Shown one piece after another: positions 44,694 to 55,449 of a stretch of DNA of 64,000 nt. Within the stretch, counting starts at the first letter, position 1. Each line of letters starts with the position of its first letter. This DNA is from Botrytis cinerea B05.10 (Eukaryota > Ascomycota > Leotiomycetes > Helotiales > Sclerotiniaceae), in assembly GCF_000143535.2 (NCBI RefSeq), contig NC_037318.1:1240001-1304000 (forward strand). The letters are read 5' to 3'. Made by a program: the position numbers and the translations under genes. The notes under the pieces were generated by a model. The model was not told where the DNA came from, did not search any database, and saw only the letters and a program-made list of their open reading frames with translations.

Positions 44694-45191
44694 ATGGGTG
44701 ACGCAGATATCAAAGCATCTTCCTGGAGACTGGTTGAGGTCGGCCGTGTCGTCCTCGTAACCGGTGGACCACACGATGGCAAGCTTGCCGCGATCGTTGA
44801 GATCATCGACCACAAGCGCGTATGTACAATTGGTGAAGATTGGAGGGAAAGAGGAAGAAAACTGACACTTAAGAAATAGGCTCTTATCGATGGCCCAGCA
44901 ACCGACAAACTCGCAGCTGTCCCAAGACAAGCCATTTCCCTCGCCAATGTCGTTCTCACACCTCTCGTCCTCAAGGGTCTCCCAAGAGCCTCGCGCACCG
45001 GTGTTGTTCAAAAGGAGTGGGAGAAGGCTGGTATCGAGAAGTTGTGGCAACAAAGCCCATGGGCCCAAAAGCGTGAGAAGCAAGCCAAGAGAGCTGCTTT
45101 GACAGATTTCGAGCGATTCAAGGTTATGAGATTGAGGAAGAGAGCTGGATTCCAAGTCAAGGTTGCCAGGGCTAAGATCGCCGCGGCATAG
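44694..45191 (+). CDS. RPL14: 60S ribosomal protein L14
   Basis: eL14 is a large-subunit ribosomal protein. Exons 44694-44819 and 44880-45191 join across a 60-nt intron to 145 residues, the usual fungal length. The KOW-like N-terminus is plain ([20 protein letters not shown] followed by IVEIIDHKR), then [20 protein letters not shown], and a basic helical tail ([40 protein letters not shown]). Codon use is biased to C-ending codons, as expected for a highly expressed gene. A leader intron probably precedes the ATG. Confidence 0.97.
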
Positions 45192-45900
45192 ATTTGGTAA
45201 TGGAATATTTGGGAGCGCAAGCAAAACTACATAAGGGTTGATGGGTTCCTTTGCTCTTAACTGAGCTTTGTATCCTGCGTCAATTTGACCGGCGTAATGA
45301 GCATATGGACTTCAAAAATACCTCCAAACCAATTCTCTCCAAGATCTGAATACTGGGCGTTATTTTGATTGTGATTTGGTTCTGGAACTTTGAAATATCC
45401 TCGACATGAGAGATGCGGAACCTATTCCTGCACAATGAATTAGGAGCCATTTTACCGCTTTATCGGACAAATCCAGATATTGATACTAATAATTCCACAA
45501 CCATAAATGATATTAAACGCACCTTGACCCAGTCTGACGTCGTTACAACAATTTGTACCCCCAGAATTGCCCCAGCCCAATCTCAGCCAGATGGAGTAGA
45601 TACATTGATTACCTAATACTTAGCGAACTCTCACAACCCTAATTAATTGTAACGGTGACAACCTCGATCTTTGATTCTCTGAGCCCATATCTAATATCAT
45701 CGTCTTCTTGTAAAGTCAGGTTAGTGAATACCATTATGTTCACAATGTTCATCAGCCTTGTTGTGGTGGAGTTTTCCGCCGTACAAGGAAACTGCCCCCC
45801 AATTTCTTTAGCGCACGCACAAAATTTCGGAAAACCAAAACAACGACAATATCATCAAAATTTCTAACAACCCTTTGTACAGCCATAACCACCACCCAAC
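45192..45900. promoter_or_regulatory. Intergenic region with EGD2 promoter
   Basis: Between the RPL14 stop and the EGD2 ATG. A telobox-like AACCCTAA lies at 45635-45642, a motif often found upstream of translation genes in ascomycetes. A donor-like AGGTTAGT at 45718-45725 and a ttctttag near 45810 could bound a leader intron. No coding frame is credible. Confidence 0.4.
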
Positions 45901-46754
45901 ATGTCGAACCCACGTATTGAAGAACTCCCAGATAACGAGGAGCCAACCAAGCAACAAGTTACCGCAGAGGATGAGGGATCCGACAGCTCTGACTCTGAGG
46001 CAGAGGGAGAGGAGGTAGCTGGTATCCCAGCAGGTTCCCAAGTCGCTTTCTCCCGCAACGAGAAGAAGGCTCGCAAGTCAATTGCTAAGCTCGGTCTTAC
46101 AAGAGTTCCTGGTATTACCAGAGTCACTTTGAGACGACCAAAGAACGTAAGCAACTTTTAGTCGGTTTGTCAGTTCACGATTTATGAAGGAAGCTCTCGC
46201 GATCAAGGGCTGGCGCTTCGTAGCTGCTTCACAAGCGCGGGGTAGCTTTGACAACGCTTGAGGACAACTTTAAGACTTGTTACTGATTAAACCTCGCGTT
46301 ATAGATCCTCTTTGTTATCAACCAGCCAGAGGTTTACAAGTCCCCAACCAGCAACACCTACATGTAAGGAACTTCTACCCCGCACTCCAAAAATACATTT
46401 TGTACTAATAATTTCTCCAGTGTTTTCGGTGAGGCTAAGATTGAGGACCTTAACTCCCAAGCTCAAGCTTCTGCTGCCGCACAATTGGCTGCTCAAGAAT
46501 CCCACGATCACGCCGGTCACGACCACTCTGGCCACGACCATTCCCACGATCACGGAAAGGGCAAGGCTGTTGACACCGAGGAGAAGAAAGAAGAGGAAGA
46601 GGATGACACAGAGGAGGTCGATGCCACTGGACTCGAGGACAAGGATATCGAATTAGTCATGACCCAAGCCAGTGTTTCGCGCAACAAGGCTGTAAAGGCA
46701 TTGAAGGAGAATGACAATGATATAGTCAATTCCATCATGGCTCTAAGCATATAG
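45901..46754 (+). CDS. EGD2: Nascent polypeptide-associated complex subunit alpha
   Basis: NAC-alpha pairs with NAC-beta at the ribosome exit tunnel to shield nascent chains. Exons 45901-46146, 46305-46363 and 46421-46754 (introns 158 and 57 nt) join to 212 residues. After an acidic head ([11 protein letters not shown]) comes the NAC domain with [40 protein letters not shown] and [12 protein letters not shown]. The C-terminus is a UBA domain ([20 protein letters not shown]...[11 protein letters not shown]). Between them is a His/Asp-rich insert ([18 protein letters not shown]) and a Glu-rich stretch. The His-rich insert is, from recollection, typical of the Sclerotiniaceae proteins, and might bind metal ions. 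Confidence 0.97.
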
Positions 46755-47215
46755 GTCTAAGCTTACTCAGCTGGATCTTTGTGTATTGCTGTTCTGGGTC
46801 GACTTTCTATGAGTGCGTGGCAATGGTATTATGTGGGCATACAGTCACACATCCCCGAATGAATTTGGGACTGCTAAATAGTAAAATTCCAATTTAAACT
46901 ATGTCACCTTCATATGCATTTTAGACTCACCGATTTGAACTATGACTACGCGACAATGTGAAATCTGTTCGAAATCATTTCCACTGAAGAAACGCCTAAT
47001 AAATATACGAGTTGCAAAAAATAACAACTATAATGGAAACCGGAATTGGCATTCCGTCCAACACTGATAAATCGGGAGATCCTTCACCAGGCTGAATGTT
47101 GTGGTAGCATCACGTGATATTGTATTTTCTAGCTCGAACCGAGACTTGCAGCTTTTTGACGACGAATTCAACACAACACAGTTCTCCACTCCCTAATCAA
47201 ATTAACACCTTCACA
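46755..47215. other. Intergenic region with ATP7 promoter
   Basis: A 461-base gap between EGD2 and ATP7 on the same strand. It holds the EGD2 3' end and the ATP7 promoter and leader. No other feature is visible. Confidence 0.5.
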
Positions 47216-48055
47216 ATGGCAGCCGGAGTAAGTCGATTCTCTTAATTGAAGCAGTACTATCGTCAGCAGAACTTTTTCCCCCAGACCTCGCTGTCGTGCA
47301 GACTTTGCACCCCTCCGAAGAATTCCGAAGACTTCTGCCCCGACCTTCACCCCCTCGCTCTTAATGAGTCCGGATTATTACTAACCAGTCTACCTTCACA
47401 GCGCAGTGCAGCCCTCAAACTTGACTGGGCCAAAGTTTCCCAATCCCTCGGACTCAAGGGAGCCACCGCGAACTCCCTCCAAGCCTTCAAGAAGCGCAAC
47501 GAAGACGCCCGTCGCCGTGTTCAAGCTCTCTCTGAGCAACCTACCAAGGTAGACTTCGCACACTACAAGTCGATCCTCAAGAACACCGCCGTTGTCGACG
47601 AGATTGAGAAGCATTTCTCCACATTCAAGCCAGCAACATATGATGTAGCCAGACAAATCAAGGCAATCGAGACTTTCGAGGCCCAAGCTATCAAGAATGC
47701 AGAGGAGACCAAGGGTAGAGTTGACTTGGAGTTGAAGGATTTGGCGAAGACATTGAAGAACATCGAGGAGGCTAGACCATTTGAGGATTTGACTGTGGTA
47801 TGTATCAGCTCTAGGAAAGGATGTGGAAAGTCAAAGAAAAGAAACGGAGTTGGCTAATGTGTGATGTGTGTCTATAGGATGAAGTTGCTGCTGCTCGCCC
47901 AGATATTGATGAGAAGACTGCTCAACTCGTTTCCAAGGGTCGCTGGGGTGTTCCAGGTTACAAGGTACGTTAAAAATGGCACAGTTATGTTCTTTGGAAT
48001 GATACGGCTGCTAATATGTCTATAGGAGAAATTCGGCGATCTTTCTATGCTTTAA
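47216..48055 (+). CDS. ATP7: Mitochondrial ATP synthase subunit d
   Basis: Subunit d is part of the peripheral stalk of F1Fo-ATP synthase in the mitochondrial inner membrane. Four exons (47216-47227, 47402-47797, 47878-47964, 48026-48055) join to 174 residues, the same length as the yeast protein as I recall it. The first exon encodes only MAAG and the last only EKFGDLSML. Family sequence includes [42 protein letters not shown] and [15 protein letters not shown], ending with [16 protein letters not shown]. Introns are 174, 80 and 61 nt. No cleavable presequence is obvious, which is normal for this subunit. Confidence 0.96.
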
Positions 48056-48298
48056 ATGGAACAAATTCGACTTCCCCTTTTCTTTGTTGCCTGTACTATT
48101 GTAGATAGGGACCGGTGGTTGAAGAAGCAAGATCGTGGTGGTCAATCGTTTAAGTGCCAAGTTGGCCAATCATGAAACTGTTTCCTCAATCTCTTGAAGA
48201 TCTGATAAATTTTACTATTTTGATTGAGTGCTGTACGAGCGTTTCATAACCGAGTTTAAATTTCTACGAATATTAAGATGCCCATTCAAACTTTCTTC

Positions 48299-49462
48299 TC
48301 ACAAGTTGGCCTCCTCACTCCATTCCACCCAATTTTCCTCTTTCTGGAGCTCTTTGGTGCCAGCTTCCCCTGGTCTATCCAGAGCCCACTTCGCTCCTTT
48401 AACAAGTTCCATTTCGGTCCTCTGAGCTTCATTTAACACCATCCCCTTCAACCAAAACGTATGAGGCCATCCAAATTCTACTCGAATCTTCACACCATAT
48501 CCTCTCTCCTTCAACCCAAGAGCAAGACATACCCCGTCAGAATAATATATATCATTAGTACAAAGCTGTATGAACCATTTTGTATTGATATCTTCTTGAT
48601 CGCTTCCAACAGGCTTGGATGCCTCATTGAGCTTTGGCATCTCCGTCAACGTTTCCAAAGGCATCTTATACCCCTTGACTCTGTTTTCTCTCGTCACAGC
48701 CGGTTTGTTCAATATCCCTGTGTAAAACTCCTCTCTCATGCTCGTGTGTATAGTTTTCCATTCTTCTGGGATACTTGCCCCGTTATCTGTAGCATCACAT
48801 GTTACTGGACATCTCAAGATAACTCCTAGTATCCGCCTCCTTTCTTTTCTATCATTTCTGCTTTCTTCTTGAAGATAAGTCAAAGCAATAGTAGCAGCCA
48901 GTTGTCCCCCGCTTGAACTCCCCACCAGGACGAATTTTCGGGAAGGGAATTTAGTACAGAGATAGGTGAAAGCGGATAGTGCGTCGGATACAGAATCGTC
49001 GGCAGTGAAAGAGGGGAGTAGGCGGTAGGATATTGAGAGGAGTGGGAGGGAAAGGGAAAGGGATAGTTGACGACATGTTAGATCTTCGGAATCGAGATCG
49101 CCAACGTAAAGACCACCACCGTGGAAATAGATGATCAGTGGTTGAGAGTCTGAATTGGGGGCAGAGGCAGAGTTGGTGGCGGAAGTGGGCGTGTAGAGAC
49201 GAGTAGGGATTTCGTGCCCCGATGGTGAAGGGATAGAAGAGGAAGTTATGACAAGGTTTTGAGCAAGGTGAATAAGAGAAGTGCGGAGAAGACTGGTGTT
49301 TTGATTGATGCAGTTTTTACTGTATACAGACTTGCGAACATCAGGGGAGGTAGAGGTACTAGGCGCGGGGAGATGAGGAATATGTGATTCCCAGACTCGG
49401 TTCAACGGAGGAGGATGGGTCAGAATGAGGGGGTGAGAGCTGGAATCAGGAATGGAAGACAT
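48299..49462 (-). CDS. HSL-type alpha/beta hydrolase (esterase/lipase)
   Basis: Single exon, 387 residues, of the hormone-sensitive-lipase-like esterase class. The oxyanion-hole motif YFHGGGLYVGD lies near residue 115, the nucleophile elbow GSSSGGQ (G-x-S-x-G) near 180, and the C-terminal acid and His are likely in CTNDIYYSDG and EFGWPHTFW. There is no signal peptide or membrane segment, so it is probably cytosolic. The linker before HGGG is Ser/Thr/Pro rich. The substrate is not predictable; related fungal enzymes act on acetylated or acylated small molecules. It is convergent with ATP7, 243 bases apart, and its start is the only sensible ATG. Confidence 0.9.
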   Translation of the reverse strand: MSSIPDSSSHPLILTHPPPLNRVWESHIPHLPAPSTSTSPDVRKSVYSKNCINQNTSLLRTSLIHLAQNLVITSSSIPSPSGHEIPTRLYTPTSATNSASAPNSDSQPLIIYFHGGGLYVGDLDSEDLTCRQLSLSLSLPLLSISYRLLPSFTADDSVSDALSAFTYLCTKFPSRKFVLVGSSSGGQLAATIALTYLQEESRNDRKERRRILGVILRCPVTCDATDNGASIPEEWKTIHTSMREEFYTGILNKPAVTRENRVKGYKMPLETLTEMPKLNEASKPVGSDQEDINTKWFIQLCTNDIYYSDGVCLALGLKERGYGVKIRVEFGWPHTFWLKGMVLNEAQRTEMELVKGAKWALDRPGEAGTKELQKEENWVEWSEEANL

Positions 49463-50456
49463 TGGGGATTTTATTTTATTTGATTGTTCGTCCGTACGCT
49501 TGATGCTTGGTGGTATCGTGTAAGGTAATGGTTTAAAGCTGAAGGAATCTTTAACTCAATGAATGCGATGCGAGTTAGTGGTTTTTTGGGGCTTAGACTA
49601 GCACTTAAAGATCATTATTTAAAGACTGGCGACGGAAGAACTGTCAACGTCGCTTGAAGATTGACAATTGATACAATACAAAGATGACTCTACAAACTAC
49701 AGTATTTTGAAAGCCAGGTATTTTTCCGGTGGGTGACATGTAGGGTCTCCGAGGCGTGCGAGGCGTGATGGCGTTCTGTAGACTAACGGGTATTTTATAT
49801 ATGCAGGGTCTTTAGCGTAACTTTTTCCGAGGCGGGGTATTTTGTGTCCCTCGTACTGAGATGCCTAGCGCGCTTTAGCAATATGCAATTCTAGTCTTCA
49901 CTTCGTTACTGGAGGTGATGCTCGAGCTCCTATTTCCATACTCGATTGCTACATATTGTTCCAATTGTCTGTATACTGAGCAACGATTCTTGGGGATTAG
50001 CCCTGAGATGATGAATGCTGTTGGAGTCTCGGTTTGGGCCCGGTGATACAAGAAGCTGGTAGATCTGTGGTGTTGATGACTGGTTTCGTCCCCTCCAAAT
50101 TTCTGTTGCCAGAATTGCTATTCACATGCCCTTATACTGACCTTCAAAGGAGGTTTATCACTCTCATCTCAAGCTACCTACTACACTAGTCGAAGGTAAT
50201 TGAATAAATATATTTGACTCTCACCGCTATCAACTAACCGGCATAATCAAAGCGGTGAGTTGCAAAATAAAAAATGATTGGTCTCATCTTTCATTCACTT
50301 CATAGACTGCATTACTTTTACGATTTAGTGAATCTCGTTGTGTATATTTCTTGCTGGACTATAGACATGTACCGGTGGTACACCATTAAAACTAACATTG
50401 TAATTTTCTATCCTTCATGCTGAACTATATGGGGTATAGGTGCATATCATCAAGTC
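49463..50456. other. Divergent intergenic region
   Basis: About 1 kb between the hydrolase start and the F-box-like gene start. It should hold both promoters. I see no coding frame; the sequence has ordinary composition with TATA-like strings near 49795 and 50390. Confidence 0.45.
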
Positions 50457-51813
50457 ATGGCTGGAACACCGATCAAGGTTCCGGGAAAGAATACTCGTGA
50501 CTCCAGCAAGTCTGCTGTTCTAGCCAGAAAGATTATGGTATGGACTCTTATAATAGAATAAAACATACTGGACTAGCTTGACTGACTTTGGATCCTAGAA
50601 ACGACCACCTGGTAGGCCTCTCAAGAAAAAATCCTCAAAGGTCGCATCACAAATGTCAAAGTCTCTCACTTCTATTCTTCGGGAGTCGAAAGTCCGCACC
50701 TTGAAGAACATCAAATCGAGACGTAAGATGTCGCAACTTGAGAGATTGCCAACGGAGATTCTAGAGCAGATTTTCTTCGGCTGTTGGAACTTGAGCTTGC
50801 CAGCGTGTAGTCCAGTTATAGGAGGAAAACTAAGTAGTGTTGCTGTCTACAACAAGATCATTATTGCCGCTTTTGGTCCGGTTTGGGATGAATGGTATGG
50901 GCAACTGTTAGATCCAGCTTTGGACTTGGACTATGGTGGCAATAGCAGCTTACAGGTAAGCCTAGATACTATAGCTGGACCAGGATTGACTGACGATATG
51001 GGCTTAGTCTACTATTTTAAAATTTCGCTGGGCAAAGTTGCCGATGCTTCTCCAAGGTCAAGACTTATGGGTTCAAAAGCATGCACTAGAACGTCCATTT
51101 TCGCTTGCTCTTGGGACAATTGCCTTTCACCATAGGGATGATATAGAAGGTATTGACCCTAAGACTGCTTCAGCAGCTGAGCTACTTGACAATGATTTTG
51201 CCAAGTATTGTAACGCGTTTCAGAGAATGGATGTCTCTTCTAGAACGGATGCCTCCGAAACATTGGATTTAATTTCGAGTTTAGTTGAGCAAAGAGAGCA
51301 AATTTTCGACCTGGGTAGTCAGAATTATGCGAATGTTGCCAGAGGTACCGAGATACCTCATACACTATTAATGGGCCCGTGGGATGAGGAGGCTGTCAAA
51401 TTCTTATTTTGGTTAGTTATGGGAGGAGCACGTATTGACTGGCTCGCGTCAACGAGCGGAGAGGTATTATTCCACTAAAATCGATTTGCGTCAAGGTCCT
51501 GCTAACAAAAATCTAGGCAGCTATTATTGGGTATAAAAATGCTGTTCGAGAGTGTAGAATCGAGGTGATATACCTCTTGTTGTATGCTGGTGTCAATCAT
51601 AAACTCGATGAAGACATTTTCCAATATACCCTCGAAAATGCAGATCCAGACAGGCATTTTATGACCATACTTCTGATGGTCTACCTTCCATATCAAGACC
51701 CTTACCCTTGGATCATTGAAGAGATTTTCCGCTTCAAAAGTGGTCATGAGCATGAGAATGATAACAAGAAGGTTAGGTTGGTTGAGGATTTCCTCACGGT
51801 ATTCAATGTTTGA
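50457..51813 (+). CDS. F-box-like protein with basic N-terminus
   Basis: Exons 50457-50537, 50599-50955, 51008-51463 and 51517-51813 join to 396 residues; introns are 61, 52 and 53 nt. The third exon was placed by an acceptor at 51007 that keeps phase and gives STILKFRWAKLPMLLQGQDL. The N-terminus is Lys/Arg rich with an AT-hook-like core (KRPPGRPLKKK). It is followed by MSQLERLPTEILEQIFFGCW, the classic F-box opening, which recruits Skp1 in SCF ubiquitin ligases. The remaining 300 residues are helical and include WDEEAVKFLFWLVMGGARID and VIYLLLYAGVNHKLDEDIF, which look weakly ankyrin-like. Sclerotiniaceae carry many such F-box-like genes; the target is unknown. Confidence 0.8.
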
Positions 51814-52099
51814 TTGCTTAGGGTTAGGCGTTAGTTTTAGATTCCACAGCCAAATGCTTCTTAATACCCAAATTTATATGCGACAACTATAAAGGCTTTT
51901 GTTATGCAGATGCAGATTCAACAATCAAAAAGTGCCGGAAAATTATTCACGTGATCATGGTAATACTTGGATTTGGATATTTGGATTGTCCAAGCTTTTT
52001 TTTTTGATAGAAATATATTTACGACATCAACGGTTCAAAATAACGCACATGAAGCAGCAAGTGATTCGTAAACGGTTGGATTAGCTCTTTTCAGCTGCT

Positions 52100-54016
52100 A
52101 TGCGGTCACATATACACAACCATGTACCATCAGCATCTTTATTGAGATTCCTGCGGGCACAATCTGAAGGCGTTTGTTTTTTCAGTTCCAACCCAAGACA
52201 AGGTTATTCTTTGGACCATGCCCCTCATGTCCCAGCTTCTAGCCTAGGATACAATTATCCTTCGAGGTCATGTCGGAGACCACTCTCGACTTCACTACAG
52301 CGTAGAGCAACCGTTGAAGCTGGGTTCCAAAATCCGAAGTTTTTACGACCACGATTGGCCACCTCGGATTCTTCTTCAAACGCCACTCAATCCAAACGGG
52401 TAACTTTATCAAGTAACAACCCTGCGACTCACAATCGCTCGCAGACAAGTCGTGGAATATTCTCAGGCGCAAGAAGATGGCCATTCAAGCTTTGGTCTGC
52501 GAAGAGGGACGGAAAACCATTGCAACCGGACGATTTACCAAATCTCAGTGAGGATGGAAGAGACCTGGATGTGTTTAGTCTGGGACGATCTGTATCTGTG
52601 AAGGCTGCTAGTGAGCCTCGACTACGATGTACAGAGTTAGATGAGAATGGGAATGTGGTTCTTGTGAATGGGGAGTTCAAGAAGAGCGAGCTTATTGCTA
52701 AGGTAGGGCAGGACTTCTTCCCTCGCATACACCTTGACTGTGCTAATACTGATTTGCATATAGTATGGACTGCTTCCTCGAGATCTTCGAAAAATTGACT
52801 CGAGTACGCTTCCGCATATTCTCGTTCGTCCTTCAGCTATCCTCATAAACCTCCTCCATCTTCGAGTCCTCATAAAATCTAATAGAGTCTTGATTTTCGA
52901 CGCTTATGGCTCTACTGATACATATACACAATCGCTCTTTATGTATGATTTAGAAGGAAAGCTTAGCCAAAAGCAAACTTCTGCATCTGCCGGTGCCCTT
53001 CCATACGAATTTCGTGCCCTCGAAGCTGTCCTCATATCGGTTACATCTGGCTTGGAAAAGGAATTTGAAACGGTTCGAGAACCAGTTGTTAGGGTTCTGA
53101 AGGAGTTAGAAGAGGATATCGATCGAGACAAGCTCCGCTACCTCCTTATTTATTCCAAGAAACTCGGCACATTCGAACAGAAGGCGAAATTAGTCAGGGA
53201 CTCGATTGATGAGTTGCTGGAAGCAGATGATGATCTAGCTGCTATGTATCTCACCGAGAAAGACCATGATCTGAAAAGAGGGGAGGATGACCATACAGAA
53301 GTCGAAATGTTGTTGGAATCTTACCACAAGCTTTGCGACGAAATTGTTCAGGAGTCTGGAAATTTAGTTTCTAACATCAGGAACACTGAAGAAATGTATG
53401 ATTCTAGAACAACAATTCCCTCCCCATTGCAAGTACTAATCTAGAAATCTACAGAGTTAAAGCCATCCTCGATGCCAATCGCAATTCTCTTATGCTTCTC
53501 GAGCTTAAAATATCCATTGGAACGCTCGGCATGGGTTCTGGCGCATTCATCGCCGCTCTATACGGCATGAATTTAAAAAACCACATTGAAGAATCCGATC
53601 TCGGTTTCTTAGGCGTATCAGGCTGGTGTGGAATATTCGCCGCCATCGTCTGGTTCTACGGAATCTCCAAACTCAAGAAAGTTCAACGTGTCAGTATGTG
53701 GGGAGAAAGTGGAATGCGCGGACGCAATTGGAGAGTTGCGGAAGATGAAACGAAGGCTTTAGAAATGGACAAGGGGAGAAGAGACAGGGGAAGAAGATTA
53801 AAAGAGGAGAGGGGAAGTGCTATGGAAGAGGTTAGGGCGAAGGTGATGGAACAAAGAAAATCTATTCATGAGAGTGCACAGGCTGCTGGGAATGCGGAAA
53901 AGAGGGCAAGAGAGATGGCGGCTAGAAGTGCAGGACACGGGCACGGGCACGGTCATGGTCATGGTCATGGTCATGGTCATGCGAAAAGGGGATTAGACAC
54001 GGTTACTGATACTTAG
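52100..54016 (+). CDS. MRS2: Mitochondrial Mg2+ channel Mrs2/Lpe10 type
   Basis: CorA-family Mrs2 forms the Mg2+ channel of the mitochondrial inner membrane. Exons 52100-52702, 52764-53395 and 53455-54016 (introns 61 and 59 nt) join to 598 residues, longer than the yeast protein. The Arg/Ser-rich N-terminus fits an import presequence. The core begins LRCTELDENGNVVLVNGEFK, then YGLLPRDLRKIDSSTLPHIL and RPSAILINLLHLRVLI. The pore signature G-M-N lies in AALYGMNLKNH, between two membrane segments (GTLGMGSGAFIAAL and GWCGIFAAIVWFYGI). The C-terminal tail of about 130 residues is charged and ends with eight Gly-His pairs. Mrs2 and Lpe10 cannot be told apart with certainty here. Confidence 0.95.
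53933..53980 (+). repeat. Hexanucleotide array coding (Gly-His)8
   Basis: Eight tandem six-base units code Gly-His; the last five are identical ggtcat and the first three are GGA/GGG-CAC variants. The array lies in the C-terminal tail of MRS2, expected on the matrix side. Confidence 0.95.
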
Positions 54017-55449
54017 ATATAGGATTCATTTAGAAGGCAGGGGAAGGCGAGAGTCTATTTTGAAATGGCGTCATGGATATGTGTGTACGATTATGAACGA
54101 GTATATGTATGAATAAAGGAGTCGGGCGTTTCTCACTGGCAAAAGTCTTACAAAAACGTGGCGAGGAGCTTTTGGTAATGGTCTAGCTGTACTGAGATTA
54201 GATAAATGGGTGAGAGTTGGAGAGCTGAATGAGACTCCGCTCTCGGAAAGATGTGATTGAGATATTTATTATTAATGAGATACCCCACTTCTCTTCATTT
54301 ACTTCAAGTTTCTTTCTTTTTATTTAGTTGATTGATTCAATGATTTTGTGGGAGATGTTGCATTAGTGTGGAATTGGATGGCGTGAGGGATAGATAATAC
54401 GAACGGATATGCAATGAGTAAATCTCATCAAACATGGGGAAATAGTGGTTTTCTGGTAGTGCGTTGAGTGTATCTTTATGAGCAGTGTATTGAGAAGCTT
54501 AAGCGTCTTTCGTATTCATCGCATACTTAGATGATGCTACCTAGATAATTCTTGCATCTAACCTCGCCTCATTCATGCATATAATATCCAATCTTATCTT
54601 TCCATCACCGATGCGTATACCCCTCGTATCTAGCATCAGACAAGAAAACTAGCCATCTCTTCATATTCGTCGATACATTTGGAGTTTCTGGTATCTTAAC
54701 CTTTCCCTCCTATCTAATCTGACCCCCAAGAGATCCGAGTCGAAGATGCCTAAAAAGAAGCACAAATCCGGCCAGCCGGTCCCCAGTACCTCCTTATGTC
54801 CATCCAAGTAGACAGAGTAGAATCAACTCATCACGTTCTTCATATAGCAAACATGTATCTCATGGCCCTTTTCCTGGCTTCTCCTCTCACCCTCCCATTT
54901 CTTATGTTAGGTGTCGACTTTTTAGATATTCCAGATCACCTGTCTTGATTAAGTAGAACTTTACCCACAAATGGGAGCCTGCGAAGGTGATCTCGTGCTG
55001 AATACAATGTTGTCTAGAACTTGTCTCCATCGTTTACTGATTGCAAACTAATGAGCCTAACATGAAACCAAGTTTTGGCGGGGTGTCGGCATCACTACCC
55101 TCTCTTGACCTTCATGATTTCTACACTTAGGTGCTTGTTTGTCTTTTGAATTCGATATCATCCATAAATTCTCACCATTGCTCGGCCAAGGTGCGAGAAA
55201 CTCAGGTTTGGCATTGTATGAAGAATGCTTGAAAAAGAAGTGAGGGCGGGCAAATAATGGTGGAAGTGGGATGGGAAACTGAGACGGGGTGGTTTTCCAT
55301 GGAAGCTATGTTGAGGGTGGCGGGCATCTAGCGTTGGTATTCCCGAGGGTTTCGTAAAAGAGATCGATGTTCTCCCATTGAGTAACTCACTTCAACGTGT
55401 TGATGAGTGAAACGCTAAATTTGTATTTTATCAACTGACTTAAAATGTA
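54017..55449. other. Intergenic region with one small gene candidate
   Basis: A 1.4-kb gap between the ends of MRS2 and the Zn2Cys6 gene. Apart from the small two-exon candidate at 54746-54956 I see nothing coding. Confidence 0.45.
54746..54956 (+). CDS. Candidate small basic protein, two exons
   Basis: Exons 54746-54807 and 54848-54956 join in frame across a 40-nt intron (donor gtagac, acceptor ttcatatag) to 56 residues. It starts MPKKKHKSGQPVPSTSL and continues as a His/Pro/Ser/Arg-rich peptide. The basic start and clean phase favour a real gene, but the donor is weak, the intron very short and no family is recognised. It might instead be part of a non-coding transcript. Confidence 0.25.
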
